A stretch of DNA of 64,000 nucleotides from Sphingomonas oligoaromativorans (GTDB lineage: Bacteria > Pseudomonadota > Alphaproteobacteria > Sphingomonadales > Sphingomonadaceae): the NCBI RefSeq assembly GCF_011762195.1, contig NZ_JAASQK010000003.1, positions 124,001 to 188,000 of the forward strand, given 5' to 3'. Below are positions 46,376-53,996 of the stretch, in pieces (position 1 is the first letter of the stretch; every line of letters begins with the position of its first letter). The notes beneath the pieces were generated by a model. The model saw only the letters and a program-made list of their open reading frames with translations. It was not told the DNA's origin and did no database searches. A program made the position numbers and the translations under genes.

Positions 46376-47601
46376 CCGCGAAGCTCCACCGTCTGCCCAA
46401 CGGGCTGACCGTCGCGATCGACCCGATGCCCGGTGTCGAGACGCTGGCGGTCGGCCTCTATGCCGATGTCGGCAGCCGGTCCGAGCCCGCGCATCTCACC
46501 GGCCTCGCTCACATGGTCGAGCATATGGTGTTCAAGGGCGCGGGCGAGCGGAGCGCGCGCGCGATCGCGGAAGCCGCCGAGGATGTCGGCGGCCAGCTCA
46601 ACGCCTGGACCTCGCGCGACACCACCGTCTTCCATGCCCGCCTGTTGCCGGACGATCTGGCGCTGGGCGTGGGCCTCATCGCCGATCTGGTGCGCGGCCC
46701 CCATTTCTCGGCCGAGGAGCTGGAGCGCGAGAAGCAGGTCGTGCTCGCCGAACTGGGCGAATCGCGTGACACGCCGGACGACATCATCTTCGATCATCTC
46801 TCGGCCGCCGCCTATCAGGGGCAGACCTATGGCCGCCCCGTGCTGGGCGACGAGACCAGCATCGCCGCGATCGACGTGGCGGCGCTGCGCCGCTGGCTGG
46901 AGGAGCAATATCGTCCGTCCGGCCTGATCCTCGCCGCTGCCGGCAAGGTCGACGAGGATGCGCTGCTCAAGCTCGCGGAATCGCGCTTCGGCGATCTCGC
47001 GGCGGGTCGCCCGCCGGTGTTCGAGCCCGCGCGTTTCACCAGCGGCGTCGTCACCGACGCGCGGCGCTTCGATCAGGTCCACATCGCCTTCGCCCATCCC
47101 GGCGTCGATCAGCGCCATGACGATGTCTATGCGCTCAACCTCTTCGCGAGTGCGGTCGGCGGCGGCATGTCGTCGCGGCTGTTCCAGGAGGTGCGCGAGG
47201 AGCGGGGGCTGGCTTACTCCATCTATGCGTGGAGCGCGGCCTCTGCCGACACCGGGCAGCTCGGCGTCTATTGCGCGGCGGCCAAGGCGGAGGCGCCGCG
47301 TGCCTTCGCGCTCTCGCGCGAGGTGCTGGCCCGCTCCGCCGACGATCTCGCGGAGGTCGAGCTTCAGCGTGCCAAGGCGCAGGCCAAGGCCGGCCTGCTG
47401 ATGGGCCTCGAATCGGTGCAGTCGCGCTGCGATCATCTGGCGCGGCAGGTGCAGGTGCAGGGCCGCATCGTCCCCGTCGCCGAGACGGTGGCGCAGATCG
47501 ATGGCGTCGATCTCGCACAGGCGCGTCAGGCGGGGGCGACGGCGCTCTCCGGCGGCCTCGCGACCGCCAGCGTCGGCGGCAAGCTCGCCCGCGTGGCGTG
47601 A
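46372..47601 (+). CDS. M16 family zinc peptidase
   Basis: A 409-residue pitrilysin-type peptidase. HMVEH (residues 47-51) is the inverted HxxEH zinc motif, with the third ligand Glu in EREKQVVLAELGES near 120. The second half shows the usual inactive repeat and ends without extra domains. No signal peptide is present, so it acts in the cytoplasm. It is similar to the mitochondrial processing-peptidase beta type common after thrC in alphaproteobacteria. Confidence 0.92.
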   Translation: MTAKLHRLPNGLTVAIDPMPGVETLAVGLYADVGSRSEPAHLTGLAHMVEHMVFKGAGERSARAIAEAAEDVGGQLNAWTSRDTTVFHARLLPDDLALGVGLIADLVRGPHFSAEELEREKQVVLAELGESRDTPDDIIFDHLSAAAYQGQTYGRPVLGDETSIAAIDVAALRRWLEEQYRPSGLILAAAGKVDEDALLKLAESRFGDLAAGRPPVFEPARFTSGVVTDARRFDQVHIAFAHPGVDQRHDDVYALNLFASAVGGGMSSRLFQEVREERGLAYSIYAWSAASADTGQLGVYCAAAKAEAPRAFALSREVLARSADDLAEVELQRAKAQAKAGLLMGLESVQSRCDHLARQVQVQGRIVPVAETVAQIDGVDLAQARQAGATALSGGLATASVGGKLARVA

Positions 47602-48476
47602 ACGGATATCCGGTGAAGCTCGATACCCTCATCACCGAACCCTGGGCCGATTACGGGCTCGTCGATTCTGGCCATGGCCGCAAGCTGGAGCGTTATGGCC
47701 GCTTCCGCTTCGTCCGCCCCGAGCCGCAGGCGATGTGGGCGCCGGCGTCCGACGAGTGGAAGCATGACGGCGAGTTCGTCGGCGCTTCCGACGAGGAGGG
47801 CGGCGGCCGCTGGCATCTCGGCCGCAACGTACCCAAGGACTGGCCGCTCGGCTGGCAGGATGTGAAATTCCACGCCGCCAACACCAATTTCCGCCACCTC
47901 GCCTTCTTCCCCGACATGGCGCCGCAATGGGCGTGGATGCGGGATAGGGTGGCCGAGGGCGACGAGGTGATGAACCTGTTCGGCTATACCGGCGTCGGCT
48001 CGCTGGCTCTGGCGGCCAAGGGCGCGCGCGTCACCCATGTCGATGCGTCGAAGAAGTCGGTCGAGAACGGCAAGGCCAACGCGGTGCTGTCCGGCATGGC
48101 CGACAAGCCGATCCGCTGGATGATCGACGATGCCGTCAAGTTCACCGCGCGCGAGGTGCGCCGCGAGCGGACCTACGCCGGCATCATGCTCGATCCGCCC
48201 AAGTTCGGGCGCGGGCCGACCGGCGAGACATGGCGTCTGGAGGAGGGGCTCCCCGGCCTGATCGCCGATTGCGTGAAGCTGCTGACGCCTGAGTCGAAGT
48301 TCCTCGTGCTGACCGCCTATGCGGTGCGCATGTCGGCGCTGGCGATCGCGGAGCTTCTGCGGCAGGCGACCGCCCCGCTCGGCGGGCGGGTCGAGGCCGG
48401 CGAGATGGCGGTGCGCGAGGAGGCGCGCGGCCTGCTGCTCCCCACCGCCATCTTCGCCCGCTGGACGCGGGACTGA
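47598..48476 (+). CDS. Class I SAM-dependent methyltransferase, RlmI-like
   Basis: A 292-residue methyltransferase of the RlmI/RlmK group. Motif I is NLFGYTGVGSLALAAKGA near residue 132, the acidic loop is VTHVDASKKSVENGKANA near 152, and the catalytic DPPKFGRGPTGE near 197 is the RNA-cytosine-methylase-like motif. The PUA domain of full-length RlmI is absent, so the target is uncertain. Start is GTG 47598 overlapping the M16 stop; GTG 47613 (VKLDTLITEPW) is the alternative. Confidence 0.86.
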   Translation: MNGYPVKLDTLITEPWADYGLVDSGHGRKLERYGRFRFVRPEPQAMWAPASDEWKHDGEFVGASDEEGGGRWHLGRNVPKDWPLGWQDVKFHAANTNFRHLAFFPDMAPQWAWMRDRVAEGDEVMNLFGYTGVGSLALAAKGARVTHVDASKKSVENGKANAVLSGMADKPIRWMIDDAVKFTAREVRRERTYAGIMLDPPKFGRGPTGETWRLEEGLPGLIADCVKLLTPESKFLVLTAYAVRMSALAIAELLRQATAPLGGRVEAGEMAVREEARGLLLPTAIFARWTRD

Positions 48477-48491
48477 TCGCCGCTTCCCGCC

Positions 48492-48519
48492 CGTCATCCC
48501 GGCGGAAGCCGGCATGACG
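48492..48519. repeat. Palindromic repeat, single-hairpin copy, at a convergent junction
   Basis: CGTCATCCCGGC and GCCGGCATGACG (one mismatch) enclose GGAA. It sits between the convergent methyltransferase and cupredoxin stops and probably ends both transcripts. Confidence 0.7.
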
Positions 48520-48529
48520 AAAGAAGGAT

Positions 48530-48919
48530 TCAGTAAACCAGAATCTGCCCCTGCATCCCCGAGGCGACATCGAGCGCCTTCGAGGATTTGAGATCATAAT
48601 GGCCTCGGCGCGGGATCAGGCGGATGGTGCGGCTCGAATGGCCCGGCACGTTGAGTCGGCTCTTCTGGAGCGCGCCGGCATCGGCCGGGAACAGCCTCGC
48701 CGCGCCGAAGAAGGCGGGCGCGTAGAAATCATGCTCGGTGCGGTCCGGGTTGACGAGGCGCAGGCGATAGAGCTGGCCTCCCTTCAGGCGGATCACCTGC
48801 GGGTGGAACTTGCGGTCGCCCATGTTGACCGTGACGGTGGTCGGCTTGGGCGGCGGCGGCGCGGCGAGGGCCGGCGCGGCGGCGAGAAGAGAGGCAGCGA
48901 GCAGCATCGTCTTGCGCAT
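48530..48919 (-). CDS. Cupredoxin-fold periplasmic protein lacking the copper cysteine
   Basis: A 129-residue protein with a signal peptide (residues 1-19, ALA) and a cupredoxin-like beta domain: VTVNMGDRKFHPQVIRLKGG, RLRLVNPDRTEHDFYAPAFF and RRGHYDLKSS. The mature protein has no cysteine, so a type 1 copper site cannot form. Start is MRKTMLLAAS with AAGGAG six bases upstream. An ATG at 48940 overlapping the ccmB stop would add seven residues. It may bind Cu by His/Met or be structural. Confidence 0.72.
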   Translation of the reverse strand: MRKTMLLAASLLAAAPALAAPPPPKPTTVTVNMGDRKFHPQVIRLKGGQLYRLRLVNPDRTEHDFYAPAFFGAARLFPADAGALQKSRLNVPGHSSRTIRLIPRRGHYDLKSSKALDVASGMQGQILVY

Positions 48920-48936
48920 CATGGTCTCCTTCATGG

Positions 48937-49572
48937 TCATTCCCTGATCGCCCTCAACGCGGCACCGGCGGCAAAGGATGCACCCGTAACGAACAGCAGC
49001 GACACGGCGGCGAGAAGCTTCATGGCGCTGGCTCCGTCCGGCTGAATCGCACCCGCGCCGAAGATCAGCAGCGGCACGGCGAGCGGCAGCAGCATGAGGC
49101 CGGCGAGAGCGCCCGCGCCGCGCAGGCCCGCCGTCAGCGCCGCGACGGTGAAGCCGAGCGCCGCCAGCGCCGGCGTGCCGATGGCGAGCCCCGCCTCCAG
49201 CCGGAGGAGCGTCGCCCCGTCGAGCCCGAGCAATGCCGCGCCGGGCAGCGCCGCCAGCATCAGCGGCGGGCCGAAGCCCAGCCAGTGCGCCGCGATCTTG
49301 GCCGCTGCCACCGCCTCGTCCGCGAACCCGCGCACGGCGAGCTGGTCGAGGATGCCGGCCTCGGCATCGGGCGCCACCAGCCGCTCCACCGGCAGCAGGG
49401 CGGCGAGGAGCGCGGCGAGCCACAGCATTCCGCCGCCGGTCTTCGCCAGCAGCTTCGCGTCCGGCCCGACCGCGAAGGGGAACAGCGTCGCCGCGATCAG
49501 GAAGAAGGCGACGGGCAATCCGGCGGCGCGCAGGCCACGGGCGGCATCGCGGCGGATGAGGGTGAGGATCAT
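48937..49572 (-). CDS. ccmB: Haem exporter permease CcmB
   Basis: A 211-residue, six-helix subunit of the CcmABCD complex that releases holo-CcmE during cytochrome c maturation. MILTLIRRDAARGLRAAGLP starts the protein and LDQLAVRGFADEAVAAAKI near residue 78 is the conserved first periplasmic/cytoplasmic element. It overlaps ccmA by ATGA. CcmC and CcmD are not in this window. Confidence 0.9.
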   Translation of the reverse strand: MILTLIRRDAARGLRAAGLPVAFFLIAATLFPFAVGPDAKLLAKTGGGMLWLAALLAALLPVERLVAPDAEAGILDQLAVRGFADEAVAAAKIAAHWLGFGPPLMLAALPGAALLGLDGATLLRLEAGLAIGTPALAALGFTVAALTAGLRGAGALAGLMLLPLAVPLLIFGAGAIQPDGASAMKLLAAVSLLFVTGASFAAGAALRAIRE

Positions 49573-50132
49573 GCCAGCGCGTGCGTCCGGGCGCCGTCGA
49601 GCGGCAGCGGCACATGGCTCGCCGCCAGCACCGCTCCGCCCTTCGCGCGATGCGCGGCCATGGCGTGGCCGAGCCGCTCGATGCCCTCGACGTCGAGCCC
49701 ATTGGAGGGCTCGTCGAGCAGCCACAGCGGCGCGGCGCCGGCGATGGTGCGCGCGATCGCGGCGCGGCGGCGCTGGCCGGTCGAGAGCCAGCGCACCGGC
49801 ACGCGGGCGAGATGCGCGACGTCCATCGCCTCCATCGCCGCCTCCAGTCCCTCGGCGCGGTCGAGCTTCGCCCAGAAGCCGAGCGCCTCGCCGAGCGTCC
49901 GGTCTCCGTCGAGCGCGGCCTGCTCGCCCAGCCATGCCACCCGCGCCGGCCGCTCGACCGCTCCGGCGGCGGGGCGGAGCAGGCCGGCGGCGATGCGCAG
50001 CAGGCTCGACTTGCCGATGCCGTTGGGGCCGGTGACGACCAGCGCGCCGCCGGCCTCCAGCACGAGATCGAACCCCTCGAACAGCAGCCGTTCGCCGCGC
50101 AGGCAGGCGATCCCCCGCATCGCCAGCATCAT
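49569..50132 (-). CDS. ccmA: Haem exporter ATP-binding protein CcmA
   Basis: A 187-residue ABC ATPase of the haem delivery complex. Walker A is VVTGPNGIGKSSLLR near residue 33, signature LSTGQRRRAAIAR near 115 and Walker B WLLDEPSNGLD near 137. Length is typical of CcmA. It overlaps ccmB and the upstream zincin gene by ATGA at both ends. Confidence 0.92.
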   Translation of the reverse strand: MMLAMRGIACLRGERLLFEGFDLVLEAGGALVVTGPNGIGKSSLLRIAAGLLRPAAGAVERPARVAWLGEQAALDGDRTLGEALGFWAKLDRAEGLEAAMEAMDVAHLARVPVRWLSTGQRRRAAIARTIAGAAPLWLLDEPSNGLDVEGIERLGHAMAAHRAKGGAVLAASHVPLPLDGARTHALA

Positions 50133-50539
50133 GAGGCGGAGGCCTCCAGCGCGTGCATGTCGTCGTCCGACAGGCCGAAATGATGGCCGACCTCGTGGAT
50201 CAGAACATGCGCGACCAGAGCCTCCAGCGTCACCCCCGTCTCAGCCCATTCGTCCAGGATTGGGCGGCGATAGAGGTGGACCATGTCGGGCAGGGCGCCG
50301 CTATCCTCGACGCTTTTCATGCCCACGGGCCGCCCGCGATAGAGGCCGGAAAGCGCGAAGGGATCGTCTATGCCCAACTCGTCGAGCGTCGCCTCGTCGG
50401 CGAACTCCTCGACGCGCAGCACCACATCGCCCAGATGAAGGCGAAAGGGCTCGGGCAGGCGCGCCATGGTCGCGCGGGCCATCGCGTCGATGGCGGCGGC
50501 GTCGGGGGAAGGCCCCCAGGGGGTTTGACGGACGGTCAT
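50129..50539 (-). CDS. Minimal zincin-like metallopeptidase
   Basis: A 136-residue protein of the DUF1025/zincin group. The zinc motif HEVGHHFGLSDDDM at residues 115-128 gives His115, Glu116 and His119, with an acidic third-ligand region directly after. There is no signal peptide. The physiological substrate is unknown. It is the first gene of a leftward operon with ccmA, ccmB and a cupredoxin-like gene, so a role around cytochrome maturation is conceivable but unproven. Confidence 0.85.
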   Translation of the reverse strand: MTVRQTPWGPSPDAAAIDAMARATMARLPEPFRLHLGDVVLRVEEFADEATLDELGIDDPFALSGLYRGRPVGMKSVEDSGALPDMVHLYRRPILDEWAETGVTLEALVAHVLIHEVGHHFGLSDDDMHALEASAS

Positions 50540-50589
50540 GCTTGCCGGACAGTAGAAGAGCCGGCGGCGGTGCGCCAGCGGAGGGGCGA

Positions 50590-51345
50590 TTGGACGAGCG
50601 CGGGCCGGACATCCGATTCGAAGGCGTGACGAAACGCTTTGCCGGCGCCGCCGTCTCGGACGTCGATTGCACGATTGCGGCGGGCAGCTTCGTGGCGCTG
50701 GTCGGGGGATCGGGGGCGGGCAAGTCGACGCTGCTGCGCATGGTCAACCGGCTGGTGGAGCCCGATTCGGGGCGCGTTCTGCTCGGCGGTGCGGATGTGG
50801 CGGAGGGGCCGGCCTACGCGCTCAGGCAGCGGATCGGCTATGTCTTCCAGTCGATCGGGCTGATGCCGCACATGAGCGTCGCCGAGAATATCGCGCTGGT
50901 GCCGCGCCTTGCGGGCGATCCTCCGGCCGATGTCGCGGCGCTGCTGGAGATGGTGGAACTGCCTGTCGCCTATGCGTCCCGCGCGCCCTCGGCGCTGTCG
51001 GGGGGCGAGCGGCAGCGGGTGGGTGTCGCCCGCGCGCTGGCGACGGGGGCGAGGCTGATGCTGCTCGACGAACCCTTCGGCGCGCTCGATCCGGTGACGC
51101 GCGATGCGATCGGCCGGCGGTATCGCGATCTGCACGAGCGGCTCGGCCTCACCAGCCTGATGGTGACGCACGACATGGCCGAGGCGCTGCTGCTGGCCGA
51201 CCGTATCCTTGTGATGGCGAAGGGCAGGATCGTCGGCGATGCGACGCCTTCGGACATGCTCGCCGGCCGCGCGGGCGAGGAGGCGAGCGCGCTCGTCGCG
51301 GTGGCGGCGCGGCAGGCGGAACGGATCGAGGCGTTGAAGGCGTGA
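50590..51345 (+). CDS. Glycine betaine/choline-type ABC transporter ATP-binding protein
   Basis: A 251-residue ATPase energising uptake of a quaternary ammonium compound. Walker A is GGSGAGKSTLL near residue 38, signature SALSGGERQRVGVARAL near 135 and Walker B LMLLDEPFGALDP near 157. It lacks the CBS tail of larger OpuCA proteins. I chose the TTG at 50590 (LDERGPDIRF) behind GGAGGGG, which lies only three bases away. It overlaps the fusion permease by GTGA. Confidence 0.87.
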   Translation: MDERGPDIRFEGVTKRFAGAAVSDVDCTIAAGSFVALVGGSGAGKSTLLRMVNRLVEPDSGRVLLGGADVAEGPAYALRQRIGYVFQSIGLMPHMSVAENIALVPRLAGDPPADVAALLEMVELPVAYASRAPSALSGGERQRVGVARALATGARLMLLDEPFGALDPVTRDAIGRRYRDLHERLGLTSLMVTHDMAEALLLADRILVMAKGRIVGDATPSDMLAGRAGEEASALVAVAARQAERIEALKA

Positions 51346-52847
51346 GCGAATTGCTCGTTCCGCTGCCCGGCCTCGCCGCGCATCACCTGCTGCTGTCGGC
51401 CGCGGCGCTGGGGCTGGCGCTGGTGGTGGCGCTGCCGCTGGGGCTCGTCGCGGCGCGCAGGCCCCGGCTGGCGGGGGCGGCGCTGGGCGTGGCGGGGGTG
51501 ATCCAGACGATTCCGGGGCTGGCGCTGCTGGCGCTCTTCTATCCGCTGCTGCTGGCGATCGGGCATGGCGTGCCGGCGCTGGGCTTCCTGCCGGCGTGGC
51601 TGGCGCTCGCGCTCTATGCGCTGCTGCCGATCCTGCGGAACGTCGTGGCCGGCTTGCGCGGGCTCGATCCGGCGGTGATCGAGGCGGCGGACGGCCTCGG
51701 CATGACGGCCGGGCAGCGGCTCCGGCTGGTCGAGGCGCCGCTCGCCGCGCCCGTGGTGATGGCCGGCATCCGCACCGCGACCGTCTGGACCATCGGCGCG
51801 GCGACGCTCGCCACCACGGTGGGCGCGGCGAGCCTCGGCAACCTCATCTTCTCCGGCCTCCAGACCGAGGACTGGTCGCAGGTGCTGGCCGGCTGCCTCG
51901 CGTCGGCGGCGCTGGCCCTCGTCGCGGACGGGCTGCTGGCGCTGATCGAGCGCGGGCTGGCGCGGCGCGAGCGCTGGTCTCTGACGCTCGGCAGCCTCGG
52001 TGTCGTGGCGGGGCTGCTGCTGGCCTGCGCGCCGATGCTGGGCGGAGGCGCGCGGCCGGTGGTGGTCGGCGCCAAGAATTTCTCCGAACAGTTCATCCTC
52101 GCCCGGCTGATCGGCGCACGGCTGGAGCGGGCAGGCTATGCGGTCAGCTATCGCGAGGGGCTGGGCTCGGCGGTGGCGCTGAGGGCGCTCGGGCAGGGCG
52201 ATATCGACGTCTATGTCGATTATTCGGGCACGATCTGGGCGGATTCGATGCACCGGAGCAAGCCTGCGCCGAAACCAGAGACGCTGGCCGGGATCGCCGA
52301 TTTCCTGAAGCCTGCCGCGCTACTCGGGCCGCTGGGCTTCGAGAATGCCTATGCGCTGGCGATGACGAAGGCCGGCGCGGCGCGACATCATGTCACGGAT
52401 CTGCGCACGCTGGCGGCGGCCGCGCCGTCGCTGACGCTGGGGGCGGACCTCGAATTCCTGTCGCGGCCCGAATGGCGGGCGGTGCGCGAGGCCTATGGGC
52501 TGCGCTTCGCCGCCTCGCGCGCTTATGCGCCGAGCTTCATGTATCGCGCGCTGGAAAGCGGACAGGCGGACGTCATCTCCGCCTTCTCCAGCGACGGGCG
52601 GATCGCGGCGGACGATCTGGCGGTGCTCCCCGATCCGGCGCACGCGTTGCCCGGCTATGACGCGATCCTGCTGGTGTCGCCGGCCCATGCGGAAGACCAG
52701 CGCTTTCTCGGCGCGATCCGGCCGCTGATCGGCGCGATCCCGGTGGAAGCGATGCGCCGCGCCAACTACATGGTCGACCGGGATCGCGACAAGGCGAGCC
52801 CCGAGGCCGCCGCCCGCTGGCTGGCCGCCCAACTGGAGCATCGCTGA
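51342..52847 (+). CDS. Fused OpuC-type permease and substrate-binding protein
   Basis: A 501-residue fusion. Residues 1-215 are an ABC permease with six helices and the coupling motif EAADGLGMTAGQRLRLVEAP near 110. From residue 240 (VVVGAKNFSEQFILARLIGARL) it is the OpuAC/ProX-type binding domain (VYVDYSGTIWADSM near 290; DLEFLSRPEWRAV near 368; FSSDGRI near 410). Such fusions occur in osmoprotectant importers; choline, betaine or carnitine are possible ligands. TGATG joins it to the DUF4169 gene. Confidence 0.88.
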   Translation: MSELLVPLPGLAAHHLLLSAAALGLALVVALPLGLVAARRPRLAGAALGVAGVIQTIPGLALLALFYPLLLAIGHGVPALGFLPAWLALALYALLPILRNVVAGLRGLDPAVIEAADGLGMTAGQRLRLVEAPLAAPVVMAGIRTATVWTIGAATLATTVGAASLGNLIFSGLQTEDWSQVLAGCLASAALALVADGLLALIERGLARRERWSLTLGSLGVVAGLLLACAPMLGGGARPVVVGAKNFSEQFILARLIGARLERAGYAVSYREGLGSAVALRALGQGDIDVYVDYSGTIWADSMHRSKPAPKPETLAGIADFLKPAALLGPLGFENAYALAMTKAGAARHHVTDLRTLAAAAPSLTLGADLEFLSRPEWRAVREAYGLRFAASRAYAPSFMYRALESGQADVISAFSSDGRIAADDLAVLPDPAHALPGYDAILLVSPAHAEDQRFLGAIRPLIGAIPVEAMRRANYMVDRDRDKASPEAAARWLAAQLEHR

Positions 52848-53023
52848 TGGCCGAGATCGTCAACCTCAACCGCGCCCGCAAGGCGAAGGCGCGCGTGGAT
52901 GCGGCGAAGCAGGCCGAGGCGAACCGCGCCAAGTTCGGCCGCACCAGGGCCGAGCGCGAGGCCGAGGCCGCCGAACAGGCCCGGCGCAAGGCGCTGCTCG
53001 ATGGGGCGAAGCGCGAGGATTAG
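52847..53023 (+). CDS. DUF4169 family small protein
   Basis: A 58-residue, highly charged helical protein (MAEIVNLNRARKAKARVDAA, then RAKFGRTRAEREAEAAEQAR). This composition and the opening MxxIVNLNRxRK motif fit DUF4169. Start shares a base with the transporter stop (TGATG). Its tag stop overlaps the stop of the convergent SDR gene by four bases. The function is unknown. Confidence 0.85.
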   Translation: MAEIVNLNRARKAKARVDAAKQAEANRAKFGRTRAEREAEAAEQARRKALLDGAKRED

Positions 53024-53916
53024 GGCCGGAAGGGCAGCCCCACCCAGTCCTCGGCCATCGCCCAGAGCCGGGCGGCGGCGTCATGGTCGCGCGTCGCGGG
53101 CGGAAGCGCGGCGCGCCCCGGCGGTCCGCGCAGCTCGAAGGGGCCGGTCGAGCCCAGATAATCGCCCGAATGCACGTCGGGATCGGTGGCGGCGCGCAGC
53201 ACCGGGAGCGCGCCGGCGGCGGCCGACTGGCTGACGAGATTGCCCAGATAGCGGATCGACCAGCCGCGAAGGCCGCGCGTCCCCGGCCCGTTGGCGAGCA
53301 GGCTGGTCCGCGCGAAGCCGGGATGGGCGGGGACGCTCGCGACGCCGGTGCCCACCGCGCGGCGCGCCAGCTCCAGCCCGAACATCAGCATGGCGAGCTT
53401 GCTCTGCGCATAGACGGCCCAGGGGTCGTAACGCCGCTCCGCCATCGGGTCTGCGAAGTCGATCCGCCCCCGCCACGCGGCGATGCTGGCGAGCGGCACC
53501 ACCCGCGCGCCTGCCGCCAGCAGCGGCCAGAGCCGCGCCGCCAGCGCGAAATGGCCGAGCAGGTTGGTGCCGAGCTGAAGCTCGAACCCGTCCGCCGAGA
53601 CGCGCCGCTCGGGCAGCGCCATCACGCCGGCGTTGAGGATCAGCCGGTCGACCGGATGGCCGGCGGCGAGCTGCTCGCCGGCGAATCGCTCCACCGAGGC
53701 GAGGCAGGCGAGATCGAGCGGCCGCCACACCGCGCCATGGCCGATCGCCTCCGCCGCGGCCCGGCCCCTGGCCTCGTCCCGCGCCGCGAGGATCAGCGTC
53801 GCGCCCGCTTCCGCCAGCGCCCGCGCCGTCTCATAACCGATGCCGCTGTTGGCGCCGGTGACGATGACGCGTCGGCCATCCTGCCGGCCCATATCGGCGA
53901 TCGTCCAGCGGTTCAT
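53020..53916 (-). CDS. Short-chain dehydrogenase/reductase
   Basis: A 298-residue NAD(P)-dependent oxidoreductase resembling retinol dehydrogenase-type SDRs. The cofactor motif is VTGANSGIGYETARAL near residue 18, LILNAGVMALPER near 92, and the catalytic YAQSKLAML near 169 with upstream Ser in LASIAAWRG. The start MNRWTIADMG is chosen by homology. The substrate is unknown. It lies 80 bases after kdpD on the same strand. Confidence 0.87.
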   Translation of the reverse strand: MNRWTIADMGRQDGRRVIVTGANSGIGYETARALAEAGATLILAARDEARGRAAAEAIGHGAVWRPLDLACLASVERFAGEQLAAGHPVDRLILNAGVMALPERRVSADGFELQLGTNLLGHFALAARLWPLLAAGARVVPLASIAAWRGRIDFADPMAERRYDPWAVYAQSKLAMLMFGLELARRAVGTGVASVPAHPGFARTSLLANGPGTRGLRGWSIRYLGNLVSQSAAAGALPVLRAATDPDVHSGDYLGSTGPFELRGPPGRAALPPATRDHDAAARLWAMAEDWVGLPFRP

Positions 53917-53996
53917 CCCATGCGTCCCCGGCGAGCGGTGGTGGAGCCTATCGGCCGATCCGCCCGCTGCGGCAACGGCCATCCGTGATACCCCCT

